From positions 3,985,501-4,049,500 of the forward strand of contig NZ_CP044218.1 in the NCBI RefSeq assembly GCF_008727715.1: 64,000 nt of DNA. Direction: 5' to 3'. How positions within the stretch are numbered: position 1 is the first letter of the stretch; each line of letters begins with the position of its first letter. The notes under the pieces are model-generated. The model did not search any database, was not told the origin of the DNA, and worked only from the letters and a program-made list of their open reading frames with translations. The translations under genes and the position numbers were made by a program. Below are positions 52,868 to 63,113 of the stretch, piece by piece. The DNA comes from Mesorhizobium terrae. GTDB taxonomy: Bacteria; Pseudomonadota; Alphaproteobacteria; Rhizobiales; Rhizobiaceae.

Positions 52868-53802
52868 TCGAGATCGAAAACATCACCAAGCGTTATGACG
52901 ACCAGACCGTGGTCGACGACGTGTCGTTGGTGATCGAGCCGCGCACCATCGCCGCCATCGTCGGCACGTCCGGGTCGGGCAAGACGACGCTGTTGCGCAT
53001 GATCAACCGACTGGTCGAACCGACCTCGGGCACGATCAAGCTGGACGGCGTCGACAACCATTCGCTGCCCGACTACGAACTGCGCCGCTCGATCGGCTAC
53101 GCCATCCAGGGCCATGGCCTGTTCCCGCACCGCACGGTGGCCCAGAACATCGCCACCGTGCCTTTGCTGCTCGGCTGGGACAAGGAGCGTATCGACGAGC
53201 GCGTCGACGAATTGCTGCGCCTGTTCCAGCTCGATCCCGCCGCCTTCGGCCCGCGCTATCCGCACGAACTCTCCGGCGGTCAGCAGCAACGCGTCGGCGT
53301 GGCGCGCGCGCTGGCCGCCAAGCCCAACGTGCTTTTGATGGACGAGCCGTTCGGCGCGCTCGACCCGATCATCCGCACCAAGGCGCAGGAAGACCTGCTG
53401 GCCATCCAGAAGCATTTCGGCACCACCATCATCCTGGTCACGCACGACATGGAGGAGGCGGTGCATCTCGGCCACAAGATCGCCGTCATGGATGGCGGCA
53501 AGCTGGTGCAATATGCCAAGCCCGCCGAGATCCTGGCGAAACCGGCCAGTTCCTTCGTCGAGACACTGGTCGGCTCGTCCGAGCGGCCGTTCCGGCTCCT
53601 GTCGCTCGGCCGCGTCGCCGATGCAGTCGAGAAGGGTACGGCGGAAGGCGAGGCCATCCCCGCCGAGGCCAGCCAGCGCGACGCGCTGGCCGAGCTTTTG
53701 TGGTCGGGTCGCCCCGCATTGCCGGTCAAGGGCGCCGACGGCAAGCCGCTCGGCCGCGTCACCGTGGACGGGCTGATCAAACTGGCGGCACGACCGGCAT
53801 GA
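52864..53802 (+). CDS. yehX: Osmoprotectant ABC transporter ATP-binding protein (YehX-type)
   Basis: 312 residues. Walker A GTSGSGKTT, signature LSGGQQQR, Walker B VLLMDEPFGALD, H-loop VTHDMEEA. A C-terminal segment of about 70 residues (GKPLGRVTVDGLI) looks like part of a CBS-like domain used in osmo-regulation. ATG 52864 overlaps the upstream stop and its own stop overlaps the next start (atga), so the three genes are tightly coupled. Confidence 0.9.
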   Translation: MIEIENITKRYDDQTVVDDVSLVIEPRTIAAIVGTSGSGKTTLLRMINRLVEPTSGTIKLDGVDNHSLPDYELRRSIGYAIQGHGLFPHRTVAQNIATVPLLLGWDKERIDERVDELLRLFQLDPAAFGPRYPHELSGGQQQRVGVARALAAKPNVLLMDEPFGALDPIIRTKAQEDLLAIQKHFGTTIILVTHDMEEAVHLGHKIAVMDGGKLVQYAKPAEILAKPASSFVETLVGSSERPFRLLSLGRVADAVEKGTAEGEAIPAEASQRDALAELLWSGRPALPVKGADGKPLGRVTVDGLIKLAARPA

Positions 53803-54548
53803 GACGGTTCCTGCCCGCGGCGCTGCGGCTGGTGCTGTTCGTGCTCCTGGTGACGTTCATCGTCAGTCCGGGCTGGTTCGAGCCGTTGCTCAAGCCGCTG
53901 ACGGAAAACAACGCGCCGGCGATCTACAATCAGGGCAGCCTGCTGACGCTCACCCTGCAGCATCTGGGCACCGTGGCGGTCGCCACGCTGGGCGCGATCG
54001 TTGTTGCCATCGGGCTGGCGATCCTGGTGACGCGGCCCTTCGGCGCCGAATTCCTGCCGCTGTCGCGCAGCCTGGTCAATATCGGCCAGACCTTCCCGCC
54101 GGTTGCTGTGCTGGCGCTAGCCGTGCCGGCGGTTGGCTTCGGCGAGAAGCCGACGCTGATCGCGCTTTTCCTTTACGGCCTGCTGCCGATTTTCGAGAAC
54201 GCGCTGACCGGCCTCACCACGCTGCCGGGCAATGTGGTGGAGGCGGCGAGGGGGGCGGGCATGACCAGCCGTCAGCGACTGCTCAAGGTGGAGCTGCCGC
54301 TCAGCCTGCCGGTCATCCTGGCCGGCATCCGGCTTTCGGTCGTCATCAGCCTGGCTACCGCGACGATCGGTTCCACGGTGGCGGCCAAGACTTTGGGTGA
54401 GGTCATCATCGCTGGCCTCATCTCCAACAATCTCGCCTTCGTCGTGCAAGGCGGCCTGATCGTCGCCGGGCTCGCCGTCTTCATCTATGACGGCCTGGTC
54501 GCGTTGGAACGCGTGGCGGCGCGCCGCATGGGTCTGTCGGGCCTTTAA
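53799..54548 (+). CDS. yehW: Osmoprotectant ABC transporter permease (YehW-type)
   Basis: 249 residues with five to six helices. The permease core includes LVNIGQTFPPVAVLALAVPA, LYGLLPIFENALTGLTTLPG and EAARGAGMTSRQRLLKVELP with the EAA motif. ATG 53799 overlaps the ATPase stop by four bases. It ends the operon; nothing resembling a fifth gene follows. Confidence 0.88.
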   Translation: MRRFLPAALRLVLFVLLVTFIVSPGWFEPLLKPLTENNAPAIYNQGSLLTLTLQHLGTVAVATLGAIVVAIGLAILVTRPFGAEFLPLSRSLVNIGQTFPPVAVLALAVPAVGFGEKPTLIALFLYGLLPIFENALTGLTTLPGNVVEAARGAGMTSRQRLLKVELPLSLPVILAGIRLSVVISLATATIGSTVAAKTLGEVIIAGLISNNLAFVVQGGLIVAGLAVFIYDGLVALERVAARRMGLSGL

Positions 54549-54581
54549 CCGCCTCAGGTTGGGCCGAACGGCTGTGGTCCT

Positions 54582-54899
54582 TCAGCGTCGGGATGCCGCC
54601 GCGGGATGGTCGAGCGTGATTTCCAATCTTGTCCCGTTGCCGTCCGCGATCCAGCGGCGCCGGATGATGGAAAACGCGTGACGATCGGCGGTGTTCTCGA
54701 GTGAAACGAGATCATCCACCGCGCAGGTTTCCGGCAGTTGCAAGGCCGCAAGCGCCGTCGAAAGCCCGTAGTCGGCAGCGTGGCGGCTCGCGGTCGCGGT
54801 CAAGGCGATGACGACGGGATGGATTGCGTGCCGGGCGGGACTCGGCAATCTTCCGTCACCGTGACTTGCACCATCGAAAGCAGAAGGGGCTTTTGCCAT
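54582..54899 (-). CDS. Small hypothetical protein
   Basis: About 105 residues if the start is ATG 54899. The C-terminal half (DDLVSLENTADRHAFSIIRR then RWIADGNGTRLEITLDHP) has strong GC preference at the third codon positions, so it looks coding. The first 17 codons do not, and a TTG at 54848 may be the real start. With ATG 54899 it would overlap the divergent DUF2165 start by two bases. No family is recognised. It lies in the roughly 350-base gap after the osmoprotectant operon. Confidence 0.5.
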   Translation of the reverse strand: MAKAPSAFDGASHGDGRLPSPARHAIHPVVIALTATASRHAADYGLSTALAALQLPETCAVDDLVSLENTADRHAFSIIRRRWIADGNGTRLEITLDHPAAASRR

Positions 54900-55395
54900 G
54901 ACGTCACGTCTTTCCAAGATCATCATGTGCCTGTGTCTGGCGATTTTCGCGTTCCTTGTCGCCTTTGGCAACATCACCGACTATGGCTCGAACTTCGCCT
55001 TTGTCCAACATGTGCTGTCCATGGACACGACCTTTCCGGGCAACGCATTGATGTACCGCTCCATTACCAATCCGGCGCTTTGGACAGCCGGCTACTGGTT
55101 GATCATCGCCGGCGAGGCGCTGACCTGCGTGCTCTTCCTGATCGCGGCATGGAACCTGTGGAGCGCCCGCAACGGTAGCGGGGCGGCGTTCAACAAGGCC
55201 AAGAATTTCGCGATCGTCGCCACCACCATGGGCTTTCTCGTCTGGTATTTCGGTTTCATGGCGATCGGCGGCGAGTGGTTTGCAATGTGGCAGTCGAAGA
55301 CCTGGAACGGCCAGGAAGCGGCTTTCAAGTTCTACATGACCATGCTTGTCGTGCTGATTTACGTCATGCAGCCGGATCACGATCTGGCCGATTAA
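54898..55395 (+). CDS. DUF2165 family membrane protein
   Basis: 165 residues with four hydrophobic helices (LSKIIMCLCLAIFAFLVAFG, WTAGYWLIIAGEALTCVLFL, AIVATTMGFLVWYFGFMAIG, FYMTMLVVLIYVMQ). Conserved features of DUF2165 include NITDYGSNFAFVQHVLSMDT and FMAIGGEWFAMWQSKTWNGQ. Function is unknown. agaagggg stands eight bases before ATG 54898. Confidence 0.88.
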   Translation: MTSRLSKIIMCLCLAIFAFLVAFGNITDYGSNFAFVQHVLSMDTTFPGNALMYRSITNPALWTAGYWLIIAGEALTCVLFLIAAWNLWSARNGSGAAFNKAKNFAIVATTMGFLVWYFGFMAIGGEWFAMWQSKTWNGQEAAFKFYMTMLVVLIYVMQPDHDLAD

Positions 55396-55668
55396 CAAGG
55401 GGTCGTCTTATCAGGGCTCGTCGCCGGCGCCGCGAAACGACGGCGCCGGCGTTCACCACCTTGGTGCGGACAGGCCGACTGGCCCAACAAGACCGCGCTA
55501 AAGTGTCGCAAGGAAATGCGGGCAAATGTCGCACGCCGGCTTGACGGTCGAGACCGCGGCTCTGCATAAATCGCTGCGAGGGGTCGGGACTCTGCTCAGA
55601 GCCCCGGTTCGGTTCCACGGCCCGGGGGAGGAGGTCTGCCGGGCCACAGATCGAGGAAAAATCCGCAC

Positions 55669-57813
55669 ATGAGTATGCTTTTTGTCGTCATCCTCTGCGG
55701 CGTGCTTTCGATCGTCTACGCCATATGGGCTACGCAGTCCGTACTGGCATCCGATCAGGGCAACGCCCGCATGCAGGAAATCGCCGCGGCCATCCGCGAG
55801 GGCGCGCAAGCCTATCTGGCGCGCCAGTACACCACCATCGCCATCGTCGGGGTCGTCGTGTTCCTGCTGGCCTGGTGGCTGCTTTCGGGTACCGCAGCGA
55901 TCGGTTTCCTGGTCGGCGCCGTGCTTTCGGGCGCCGCTGGCTTCATAGGCATGCACGTTTCGGTGCGCGCCAATGTGCGCACCGCGCAGGCTGCATCGAA
56001 CAGCCTGGCGGCGGGTCTCGACATCGCCTTCAAGTCGGGCGCCATCACCGGCCTTCTGGTGGCCGGCCTCGCGCTGCTCGGCGTCTCCGTCTACTACTGG
56101 GTGCTGACCGGCCCGCTCGGCCTGGCCCCCGGCGACCGCAAGGTCATCGATTCGCTGGTGGCGCTCGGCTTCGGCGCTTCGCTCATCTCGATCTTCGCCC
56201 GTCTCGGCGGCGGCATCTTCACCAAGGGTGCCGATGTCGGCGGCGATCTGGTCGGCAAGGTCGAAGCCGGAATTCCGGAAGATGATCCGCGCAACCCGGC
56301 CACGATCGCCGACAATGTGGGCGACAATGTCGGCGACTGCGCCGGCATGGCGGCCGACCTGTTCGAGACCTATGCGGTGACCGTGGTCGCCACCATGGTG
56401 CTTGCGGCGATCTTCTTTGCCGGCACGCCCGTTCTGTCGAGCATGATGCTCTACCCGCTCGTCATCTGCGGCGCCTGCATCGTCACTTCGATCATCGGCA
56501 CCTTCTTCGTCAAGCTGGGGTCGAACGGCTCCATCATGGGCGCGCTCTACAAAGGCCTGATCGTCACCGGCCTGCTCTCCATCGTCGGCCTTGGTGCCGC
56601 CACCTCGATGACCATCGGCTGGGGCGACATCCAGGCGGCAGCCGGGCAGCACCCGGTCAACGGCACCAAGCTGTTTATCTGCGGGCTGGTCGGCCTGCTG
56701 GTAACGGCGCTGATCGTGGTGATCACCGAATACTACACCGGCACCAACAAGCGCCCGGTCAATTCGATCGCCCAGGCCTCGGTCACCGGTCACGGCACCA
56801 ACGTCATCCAGGGCCTCGCGGTCTCGCTGGAATCGACGGCGCTGCCGGCCATCGTCATCGTCGGCGGCATCATCGGCACCTATCAGCTGGCCGGTCTGTT
56901 CGGCACCGCCATCGCGGTCACCACCATGCTCGGCCTTGCCGGCATGATCGTGGCACTCGACGCGTTCGGCCCGGTCACCGACAATGCCGGCGGTATCGCA
57001 GAAATGTCGGGCATGCCGAAGGAAGTGCGTCATTCCACCGACGCGCTCGACGCGGTCGGCAACACCACCAAGGCGGTCACCAAGGGTTATGCCATCGGTT
57101 CGGCCGGCCTCGGCGCGCTGGTGCTGTTCGCCGCCTATTCGAACGACCTGCAATATTTCGCGGCCAATGCCGCGCAATATCCCTATTTCGCCAATGTCGG
57201 CACGATCTCCTTCGACCTGTCAAACCCCTATGTGGTTGCCGGCCTGATCTTCGGCGGTCTCATCCCGTATCTGTTCGGTGGCATTGCCATGACCGCCGTC
57301 GGCCGTGCGGCGGGCTCGATCGTGGAAGAGGTGCGGCGTCAATTCCGCGAGGATCCGGGCATCATGAAGGGCACGTCCAAGCCCAACTACGCCCGCGCCG
57401 TCGACCTTTTGACCAGGGCGGCGATCAAGGAGATGATCATTCCGTCACTGCTGCCGGTGCTGGCGCCGCTGGTCGTCTATTTCGGCGTGCTTTTGATCTC
57501 GGGCTCCAAGGCCTCGGCTTTCGCGGCTTTGGGCGCCTCGTTGCTCGGCGTCATCGTCAACGGCCTGTTCGTGGCCATCTCGATGACATCGGGCGGCGGC
57601 GCCTGGGATAACGCCAAGAAGTCGTTCGAGGACGGTTTCGTCGATAAGGACGGCGTCAAGCATCTGAAGGGCTCAGAGGCCCACAAGGCCTCGGTGACGG
57701 GCGATACCGTCGGCGATCCTTACAAGGATACCGCCGGTCCGGCCGTCAACCCGGCGATCAAGATCACCAATATCGTGGCGCTGCTGCTTCTGGCAGTGCT
57801 CGCCCACGGCTGA
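55669..57813 (+). CDS. hppA: K+-insensitive H+-translocating inorganic pyrophosphatase
   Basis: 714 residues with about 15-16 transmembrane helices. Conserved acidic motifs are [40 protein letters not shown] and [20 protein letters not shown]. In [10 protein letters not shown] the Lys at about 468 marks the K+-independent class (K+-dependent enzymes have Ala there). It uses pyrophosphate energy to pump H+. The frame is in good context (cacATGAGTATG). Confidence 0.95.
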   Translation: MSMLFVVILCGVLSIVYAIWATQSVLASDQGNARMQEIAAAIREGAQAYLARQYTTIAIVGVVVFLLAWWLLSGTAAIGFLVGAVLSGAAGFIGMHVSVRANVRTAQAASNSLAAGLDIAFKSGAITGLLVAGLALLGVSVYYWVLTGPLGLAPGDRKVIDSLVALGFGASLISIFARLGGGIFTKGADVGGDLVGKVEAGIPEDDPRNPATIADNVGDNVGDCAGMAADLFETYAVTVVATMVLAAIFFAGTPVLSSMMLYPLVICGACIVTSIIGTFFVKLGSNGSIMGALYKGLIVTGLLSIVGLGAATSMTIGWGDIQAAAGQHPVNGTKLFICGLVGLLVTALIVVITEYYTGTNKRPVNSIAQASVTGHGTNVIQGLAVSLESTALPAIVIVGGIIGTYQLAGLFGTAIAVTTMLGLAGMIVALDAFGPVTDNAGGIAEMSGMPKEVRHSTDALDAVGNTTKAVTKGYAIGSAGLGALVLFAAYSNDLQYFAANAAQYPYFANVGTISFDLSNPYVVAGLIFGGLIPYLFGGIAMTAVGRAAGSIVEEVRRQFREDPGIMKGTSKPNYARAVDLLTRAAIKEMIIPSLLPVLAPLVVYFGVLLISGSKASAFAALGASLLGVIVNGLFVAISMTSGGGAWDNAKKSFEDGFVDKDGVKHLKGSEAHKASVTGDTVGDPYKDTAGPAVNPAIKITNIVALLLLAVLAHG

Positions 57814-57864
57814 CGCGCAAGAACCTCCGCCCGGTCGCATTGGCCGGGCGGCGGCGACAAATCA

Positions 57865-57898
57865 AAAAAACCCGCGGGAGCGATCCTGCGGGTTTTTT
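57865..57898. terminator. Terminator between hppA and bamE
   Basis: aaaaaacccgc / gcgggtttttt around a 12-base loop, 52 bases after the hppA stop. Runs at both ends make it bidirectional for the two convergent genes. A second stem ccgcccgg/ccgggcgg lies just before it (about 57828-57852). Confidence 0.9.
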
Positions 57899-57933
57899 CA
57901 TGGACGATGGTGCTGTGGGCGTAGCCCGCGCGC

Positions 57934-58455
57934 CTAGAGCAGCGAGCCAGCGCTCGGCTTGAGCTTGCCGGCGCCGGAAATGATCTGGCCGAGGAAGTTC
58001 TGGTCCTTGCCGCCGGTCGGCGTCGTGCGCGAGATGAAGTCGAACACCCTGCCGTCCTTGAGGCCATAATTGGCGATGCGGGCGACGCGGTTGTCGGCGC
58101 CGAAATAGACGGCCAGCACCTTCTGGTCGACCACGCCGGGATTGGCGAAGGCGACCGGGCGGCGGCGCGTCTGGGAAATGTAATAGAAGACCTCGTTGTC
58201 GAAGGTCGCGGTGGTGGACGGCGTGCCCAGCGACAGGAGCACCTGTTCGCGGCTGGAGCCGACCGGCACCGAATCCAGCGTTTGCTGGTCGACGACGTAG
58301 CCCTGGGTGAGCGTCTCGCCGGGGGTCAGGTCCCCGAACATCTTGGACGAATTGCAGCCAGAGAGCGCCGATACGACGATCAGCATCGAGGCGACGGAAG
58401 CGGGACCTGCCAAGGCGGTCGACTTGAATTTCAGCGCGCGCAACAACAACTCCAT
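57934..58455 (-). CDS. bamE: Outer membrane protein assembly factor BamE
   Basis: 173 residues. A signal peptide with lipobox LSGC, then the BamE/SmpA domain: GYVVDQQTLDSVPVGSSREQ then VLLSLGTPSTT, and FYYISQTRRRPVAF. BamE is an outer-membrane lipoprotein of the BAM complex. The C-terminal tail is longer than in E. coli, as is common in alphaproteobacteria. Confidence 0.88.
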   Translation of the reverse strand: MELLLRALKFKSTALAGPASVASMLIVVSALSGCNSSKMFGDLTPGETLTQGYVVDQQTLDSVPVGSSREQVLLSLGTPSTTATFDNEVFYYISQTRRRPVAFANPGVVDQKVLAVYFGADNRVARIANYGLKDGRVFDFISRTTPTGGKDQNFLGQIISGAGKLKPSAGSLL

Positions 58456-58565
58456 AGTCCGCTCTCGGGCACCGGCTTGCGCGAGGCGGCAAAACCGGTA
58501 AACCAGCTTAGCCGCCGATGCAACAATCGTGCCTTAACAAACAGGTCCCTGGGAGACCGTCCCCA

Positions 58566-59105
58566 ATGTTTCAGCGCCTGTTCGGCCGCGAACGCCACGC
58601 CAACCGCGCCATCACCGAGGCGCTGTACGGACAAATCGTGGCGGCGGCGCGGCAAACTTTCTTTTATTCGGACTGGAATGTGCCGGATATGCCACTCGGT
58701 CGTTTCGAGATGCTGTCGCTGCACATGTTCCTGTTCCAGCATCGCCTGCATGGCGAAAGCGGCGTCGCCGCCGACGTCGCCCAGGTGCTGATCGACGAGT
58801 TCTTCACCGATGTCGATCATTCGCTGCGCGAGCTCGGCATCAGCGATGTCGGCGTGCCGAAGCGCATGAAGAAGCTCGCCAAGATGTATTATGGCCGTAC
58901 CGCCGCCTATGCGGATGCGCTGGAGCGCAACGATGCAGGCGATCTCGGTGCAGCACTCGGCCGCAATGTCCGCCCCGATGTCGCGGAATGGCCGGAGGCC
59001 GCGGCGCTGGCCACTTATGTGATGCGGGCGAGGGATGAATTGGCCGCCCAGCCGACCGCGACGATCTGCGCCGGCACGGTCGTCTTTCCGGCGGCGGCCG
59101 GTTGA
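58566..59105 (+). CDS. Ubiquinol-cytochrome c chaperone family protein (CBP3-like)
   Basis: 179 residues. The family signature is YGQIVAAARQTFFYSDWNVP then DMPLGRFEMLSLHMFLFQHR, with VAQVLIDEFFTDVDHSLREL and VPKRMKKLAKMYYGRTAAYA. Members help assemble the cytochrome bc1 complex. Upstream ccctgggagacc lies before ATG 58566. It precedes yceD in the same direction. Confidence 0.88.
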   Translation: MFQRLFGRERHANRAITEALYGQIVAAARQTFFYSDWNVPDMPLGRFEMLSLHMFLFQHRLHGESGVAADVAQVLIDEFFTDVDHSLRELGISDVGVPKRMKKLAKMYYGRTAAYADALERNDAGDLGAALGRNVRPDVAEWPEAAALATYVMRARDELAAQPTATICAGTVVFPAAAG

Positions 59106-59117
59106 AGGATGATGATC

Positions 59118-59669
59118 ATGCAAAACGAACCCGGTTCCAGAAGTTCGGTATCGTTCGAGGCGCATGTCTCGCGTTTGCCGCAAAAGGGCATGCCCGTGCG
59201 CATCGAAGCCACTGCCGCGCAACGCGAGGCGCTGGCCAAGGACCACGAGCTCCAGTCGGTCGAACGTTATGTCGCCGATCTCCTGGTGACGCCCTGGAAA
59301 CGGCATGGCGTGAAGGTCAGCGGCAGCGTCGAGGCCGACATCACCCAGGCCTGCGTGGTGACGCTTGAACCGGTGACGACGCATATCGACGAAGCGGTCG
59401 AGGGTTTGTTCCTGCCGGAAGAATCAAAGCTTGGCCGGCAGGGCTTCGAGGGCGGCGGCGAGATCCTGATCGATGCCGACGGGCCGGACAGTCCGGAGAC
59501 GTTCTCGGGCGACACCATCGATGTCGGCGCGCTGGCCGAGCAGTTTTTCGGACTGGGAATCGACCCTTATCCCCGCAAGCCCGGCGTGGAATTGGAACTC
59601 GCCCCGGACGAGGCCGAGCCCGAAAGCGAATTCCAGCGGAAGCTCAAATCGCTGCTCGGAAAATCCTGA
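59118..59669 (+). CDS. DUF177 (YceD) family protein
   Basis: 183 residues. The YceD landmarks are SRLPQKGMPVRIEATAAQRE at the N terminus, ADITQACVVTLEPVTTHIDE in the middle and DVGALAEQFFGLGIDPYPRK at the end. YceD proteins are linked to ribosome/23S rRNA accumulation and to rpmF-plsX loci. ATG 59118 was preferred over ATG 59109 because aagga stands at 8 bases from it. It overlaps nothing. Confidence 0.87.
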   Translation: MQNEPGSRSSVSFEAHVSRLPQKGMPVRIEATAAQREALAKDHELQSVERYVADLLVTPWKRHGVKVSGSVEADITQACVVTLEPVTTHIDEAVEGLFLPEESKLGRQGFEGGGEILIDADGPDSPETFSGDTIDVGALAEQFFGLGIDPYPRKPGVELELAPDEAEPESEFQRKLKSLLGKS

Positions 59670-59772
59670 AAGCAGCGGGAAGGCGACAAAAGCCGGTTGT
59701 GTGGAGACCCAAAACCGCTATTTTCGCCAAAAGTCATGATGGCCCGAAGCCAACACACGAGATGAACAACGC

Positions 59773-60843
59773 GTGATTAAAATTTCCATCGATGCCATGG
59801 GCGGTGACCACGGACCCAACGTGGTCATCCCGGCGCTCCAGATAGTCGCCACCCGCCGCCCGGACATCCGTTTCGCCATTTATGGCCGCGAAGAAGTGGT
59901 GCGGCCGGAACTGGCGAAATTTCCCGGTCTGGCCGAGAAAAGCGAACTGATCCATTGCGATGTCGCCGTGCGCATGGACGACAAGCCAAGCCAGGCCTTG
60001 CGCCATGGCCGCTGGAAGTCGTCGATGTGGAAGGCGATCGAGGCGGTGAAGGCCGGTTCGGCCGACGCCTGCGTTTCCGCCGGCAACACCGGCGCGCTGA
60101 TGGCGATGTCGAAATTCTGCCTGCGCACCATGGCCACCATCGACCGGCCGGCGATCGCCGCGATCTGGCCGAACATGCGCGGCGAAAGCGTGGTGCTGGA
60201 TGTCGGCGCCACCATCGGTGCCGACGCGCACCAGCTTATCGATTTCGCCATTCTCGGCACCGGCATGGCGCGCGCCGTGTTCGGCATCGAGCGGCCGACC
60301 GTCGGCCTGCTCAATGTCGGCGTCGAGGAGGTCAAGGGCCAGGAAGAGGTCAAGGAAGCCGGGCGCATGCTGCGCGAGGCCAACATGGCCTCGATGAGCT
60401 ATCACGGTTTCGTCGAGGGCGACGATATCGGCAAGGGCACGGTCGACGTGGTGGTGACCGAAGGTTTCGCCGGCAACATCGCGCTGAAGACCGCCGAAGG
60501 CACCGCCCGCCAGATCGGCGGTTATCTGCGCGCCGCGATGAGCCGTACCCTGATGGCCCGCATCGGCTATCTGTTCGCCAAGGGCGCTTTCGACCTCTTG
60601 CGCGAAAAAATGGATGTCAGCCGCTCCAATGGCGGTGTCTTCCTCGGACTGAACGGGGTCGTGGTAAAAAGCCACGGCGGTGCCGATTCGGCGGGGTTTG
60701 CGGCGGCCGTGGAACTGGCCTACGACATGGTGCGCAACCGGCTGCTTGACCGGATCGAAGCGGATCTCGATCTGTTCCATGCCCGCAATCCGCAGTCACC
60801 GGCAATCAGACGGTCCGACGTCGCAGCCGACGAAGAAGGATAA
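59773..60843 (+). CDS. plsX: Phosphate acyltransferase PlsX
   Basis: 356 residues. [12 protein letters not shown] opens the family, with [35 protein letters not shown] and [16 protein letters not shown]. It makes acyl-phosphate from acyl-ACP for phospholipid synthesis, working with PlsY. GTG 59773 is the start (acaacgcgtg). fabH follows six bases later with a TTG start. Confidence 0.94.
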   Translation: MIKISIDAMGGDHGPNVVIPALQIVATRRPDIRFAIYGREEVVRPELAKFPGLAEKSELIHCDVAVRMDDKPSQALRHGRWKSSMWKAIEAVKAGSADACVSAGNTGALMAMSKFCLRTMATIDRPAIAAIWPNMRGESVVLDVGATIGADAHQLIDFAILGTGMARAVFGIERPTVGLLNVGVEEVKGQEEVKEAGRMLREANMASMSYHGFVEGDDIGKGTVDVVVTEGFAGNIALKTAEGTARQIGGYLRAAMSRTLMARIGYLFAKGAFDLLREKMDVSRSNGGVFLGLNGVVVKSHGGADSAGFAAAVELAYDMVRNRLLDRIEADLDLFHARNPQSPAIRRSDVAADEEG

Positions 60844-60849
60844 AAAGAC

Positions 60850-61821
60850 TTGATTAGATCAGTCGTGCGCGGCACGGGCCAGTCACTGCCCCGCCGCATC
60901 ATGAAGAATGCCGATTTCGAAGGCATGGTCGAGACGTCGGACGAGTGGATCGCCCAGCGAACCGGCATCCGGCAGCGTCACATCGCCTCCGACGACGAGA
61001 CGACGGCTTCGCTCGGCGAGGGGGCGGCGCGCGCCGCACTTGCCGATGCCGGGCTGACCCCGGACGACATCGACCTGATCGTACTGGCGACGTCGACGCC
61101 CAACAACACGTTCCCCGCCACGGCGGTCGAGATCCAGCAGCGGCTCGGCATGCGCCACGGCTACGCCTTCGACATGCAGGCGGTGTGTTCCGGCTTCGTC
61201 TATGCCGTCACCACGGCCGATGCGTATATCCGCGCGGGACTGGCCAAGCGTGTCCTGGTGATCGGCTCCGAGACGTTCTCGCGCATTCTCGACTGGAGCG
61301 ACCGCTCGACCTGCGTCCTGTTCGGCGATGGCGCCGGCGCAATGGTGCTGGAAGCGACGGAAGGGGCGGGCACCATCGCCGATCGCGGCGTTCTGGCTGC
61401 CTCCCTGCGTTCCGACGGCACGCACAAGGAAAAACTCTATGTCGACGGCGGTCCGTCGACCACCGGCACGGTCGGCCATCTCAGGATGGAAGGGCGCGAG
61501 GTTTTCAAGCATGCCGTGGGCATGATCACGGACGTCATCGAGGCGACGTTCTCGCAAGCCGGCATCACCGCCGACGACCTCGACTGGTTCGTGCCGCATC
61601 AGGCCAACAAGCGCATCATCGACGCTTCCGCCAAGAAGCTCGGCATTGCCGAGGAGAAGGTGGTGATCACCGTCAATCTGCATGGCAACACTTCGGCCGC
61701 ATCGGTGCCGCTGGCGCTGGCCATCGCAGCGGCGGACGGGCGGATCAAGCGCGGCGACCTCGTGCTTCTGGAGGCGATGGGCGGCGGTTTTACCTGGGGT
61801 GCCGTGCTCGTCAGATGGTGA
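60850..61821 (+). CDS. fabH: Beta-ketoacyl-ACP synthase III
   Basis: 323 residues. Active-site Cys113 in [11 protein letters not shown], His in [11 protein letters not shown] and Asn in [15 protein letters not shown]. It starts fatty-acid chains by condensing acetyl-CoA with malonyl-ACP. TTG 60850 lies six bases after plsX with weak aagga-like purines (gaaggataaaaa). Confidence 0.94.
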   Translation: MIRSVVRGTGQSLPRRIMKNADFEGMVETSDEWIAQRTGIRQRHIASDDETTASLGEGAARAALADAGLTPDDIDLIVLATSTPNNTFPATAVEIQQRLGMRHGYAFDMQAVCSGFVYAVTTADAYIRAGLAKRVLVIGSETFSRILDWSDRSTCVLFGDGAGAMVLEATEGAGTIADRGVLAASLRSDGTHKEKLYVDGGPSTTGTVGHLRMEGREVFKHAVGMITDVIEATFSQAGITADDLDWFVPHQANKRIIDASAKKLGIAEEKVVITVNLHGNTSAASVPLALAIAAADGRIKRGDLVLLEAMGGGFTWGAVLVRW

Positions 61822-61824
61822 GGC

Positions 61825-61838
61825 GAACCGGTCGGTTC
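61825..61838. promoter_or_regulatory. Hairpin and possible promoter between fabH and ihfA
   Basis: gaacc-ggtc-ggttc is a short stem just after fabH, followed by cttgacc (61843-61849), which could be the -35 for ihfA. The matching -10 is not clear. Confidence 0.35.
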
Positions 61839-61920
61839 GGTCCTTGACCTTGTCGAGTCAATTACTTAGGCTCCGGCGGCGTTTGATCGATACATTTGAG
61901 ATAACTGATAGGGCGGTCCG

Positions 61921-62244
61921 ATGGGAGGAAAGACACTGACACGTGCCGACCTTGCGGAGGCCGTTTATCGGAAGGTCGGCCTGTCGCGCACGGAGTCTGC
62001 CGAACTGGTCGAAGCGGTGCTCGACGAGATCTGCGAGGCGATCGTGCGCGGGGAGACGGTGAAGCTGTCATCCTTCGCCACTTTCCATGTTCGTTCCAAG
62101 AACGAACGGATCGGCCGCAATCCCAAAACCGGCGAGGAAGTGCCGATTCTGCCGCGCCGGGTGATGACCTTCAAGGCGTCCAACGTGCTGAAAAGCCGTA
62201 TCCTGCGCTCGCACCAGACCAACAAGTCCAAGGCCGGCAAATAG
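61921..62244 (+). CDS. ihfA: Integration host factor alpha subunit
   Basis: 107 residues. The HU/IHF fold is clear: [40 protein letters not shown] and the DNA-binding arm around [20 protein letters not shown], with [11 protein letters not shown] at the end. IhfA with IhfB bends DNA at promoters and recombination sites. ATG 61921 was chosen; the tail [12 protein letters not shown] is short and basic. A hairpin follows 31 bases after the stop. Confidence 0.95.
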   Translation: MGGKTLTRADLAEAVYRKVGLSRTESAELVEAVLDEICEAIVRGETVKLSSFATFHVRSKNERIGRNPKTGEEVPILPRRVMTFKASNVLKSRILRSHQTNKSKAGK

Positions 62245-62275
62245 TCGGTGGCCTCATTCAACGGTTGAAAACCCG

Positions 62276-62294
62276 GCCCGGCTTGATGCCGGGC
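62276..62294 (+). terminator. Hairpin after ihfA
   Basis: gcccggc-ttgat-gccgggc, perfect 7-bp stem, then ttgaatattt. A second inverted repeat (gattcg ... cgaatc) lies at about 62332-62354. Confidence 0.6.
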
Positions 62295-62439
62295 TTGAAT
62301 ATTTGGCGATAAACCGCTGAAATGAGCTTCGATTCGGCGCAATCGGCGTCGAATCTTCGGTTGTCTGTTGTTTGCGCATCGGGTTGGCCAGCACGGGCGC
62401 CGACCTTTACGATCCGATGCCCAGCGCGAGGATTCGCCC

Positions 62440-62979
62440 ATGGACAAGAGCCCCGACGCCTTCCGCACCATTTCCGAGGTTGCCGAAGACCTTGACTTGC
62501 CGCAGCACGTGCTGCGCTTCTGGGAAACGCGTTTCACCCAGATCAAGCCGATGAAGCGCGGCGGTGGCCGCCGCTATTACCGGCCGCAGGACGTGGAACT
62601 GATCAAGGGCATCCGGCATATGCTCTACGACCAGGGTTACACCATTAAAGGCGTGCAGAAACTCCTGCGCGAGAACGGCAACCAGTTCTTGATCGCTGTC
62701 GGTCATGGCGACGTTGCCGCCGTCGAGGCGATCGCGCAGCGCCGGCAGGCCGAGGAAGTGCCGCTGACGCCCGCCGCCCAGCCGCGCGGCGACGACGAGA
62801 TGCTGGTCGGCCAGCCGACCGCCAAGCCGAACCGCCGTTTCTTCGGCCTCGGCAAAGCGGACGACGAGGGCCCGGTGCAATCGGGTTCCGGCAAGCTGTC
62901 GCGCGACAACCGCGCGCTGCTGCAGGAAGCGCTGTTCGACCTTCTGGAGTGCAAGCGCCTGCTCGACCAGGTGCGCTGA
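62440..62979 (+). CDS. MerR-family transcriptional regulator
   Basis: 179 residues. [20 protein letters not shown] then [20 protein letters not shown] is a MerR winged helix, followed by a helical region with [20 protein letters not shown]. The C-terminal half is Ala/Pro/Gly-rich. In alphaproteobacteria this gene regularly follows ihfA. No metal-binding Cys is present, so it is not a metal-sensing MerR. Target unknown. Confidence 0.9.
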   Translation: MDKSPDAFRTISEVAEDLDLPQHVLRFWETRFTQIKPMKRGGGRRYYRPQDVELIKGIRHMLYDQGYTIKGVQKLLRENGNQFLIAVGHGDVAAVEAIAQRRQAEEVPLTPAAQPRGDDEMLVGQPTAKPNRRFFGLGKADDEGPVQSGSGKLSRDNRALLQEALFDLLECKRLLDQVR

Positions 62980-63113
62980 CCGCCCGAGCCCTCGGCGCGC
63001 CTTTCGGGCGACATGCGGTGCCGCCGCCTCGGTATTGTTGACAGTGCCGTTCGGCATGAAACACTGTGCCTCGCGGGCAGGTGCCCGAGGCAGGAGCAAG
63101 GCGACCAACCTCA

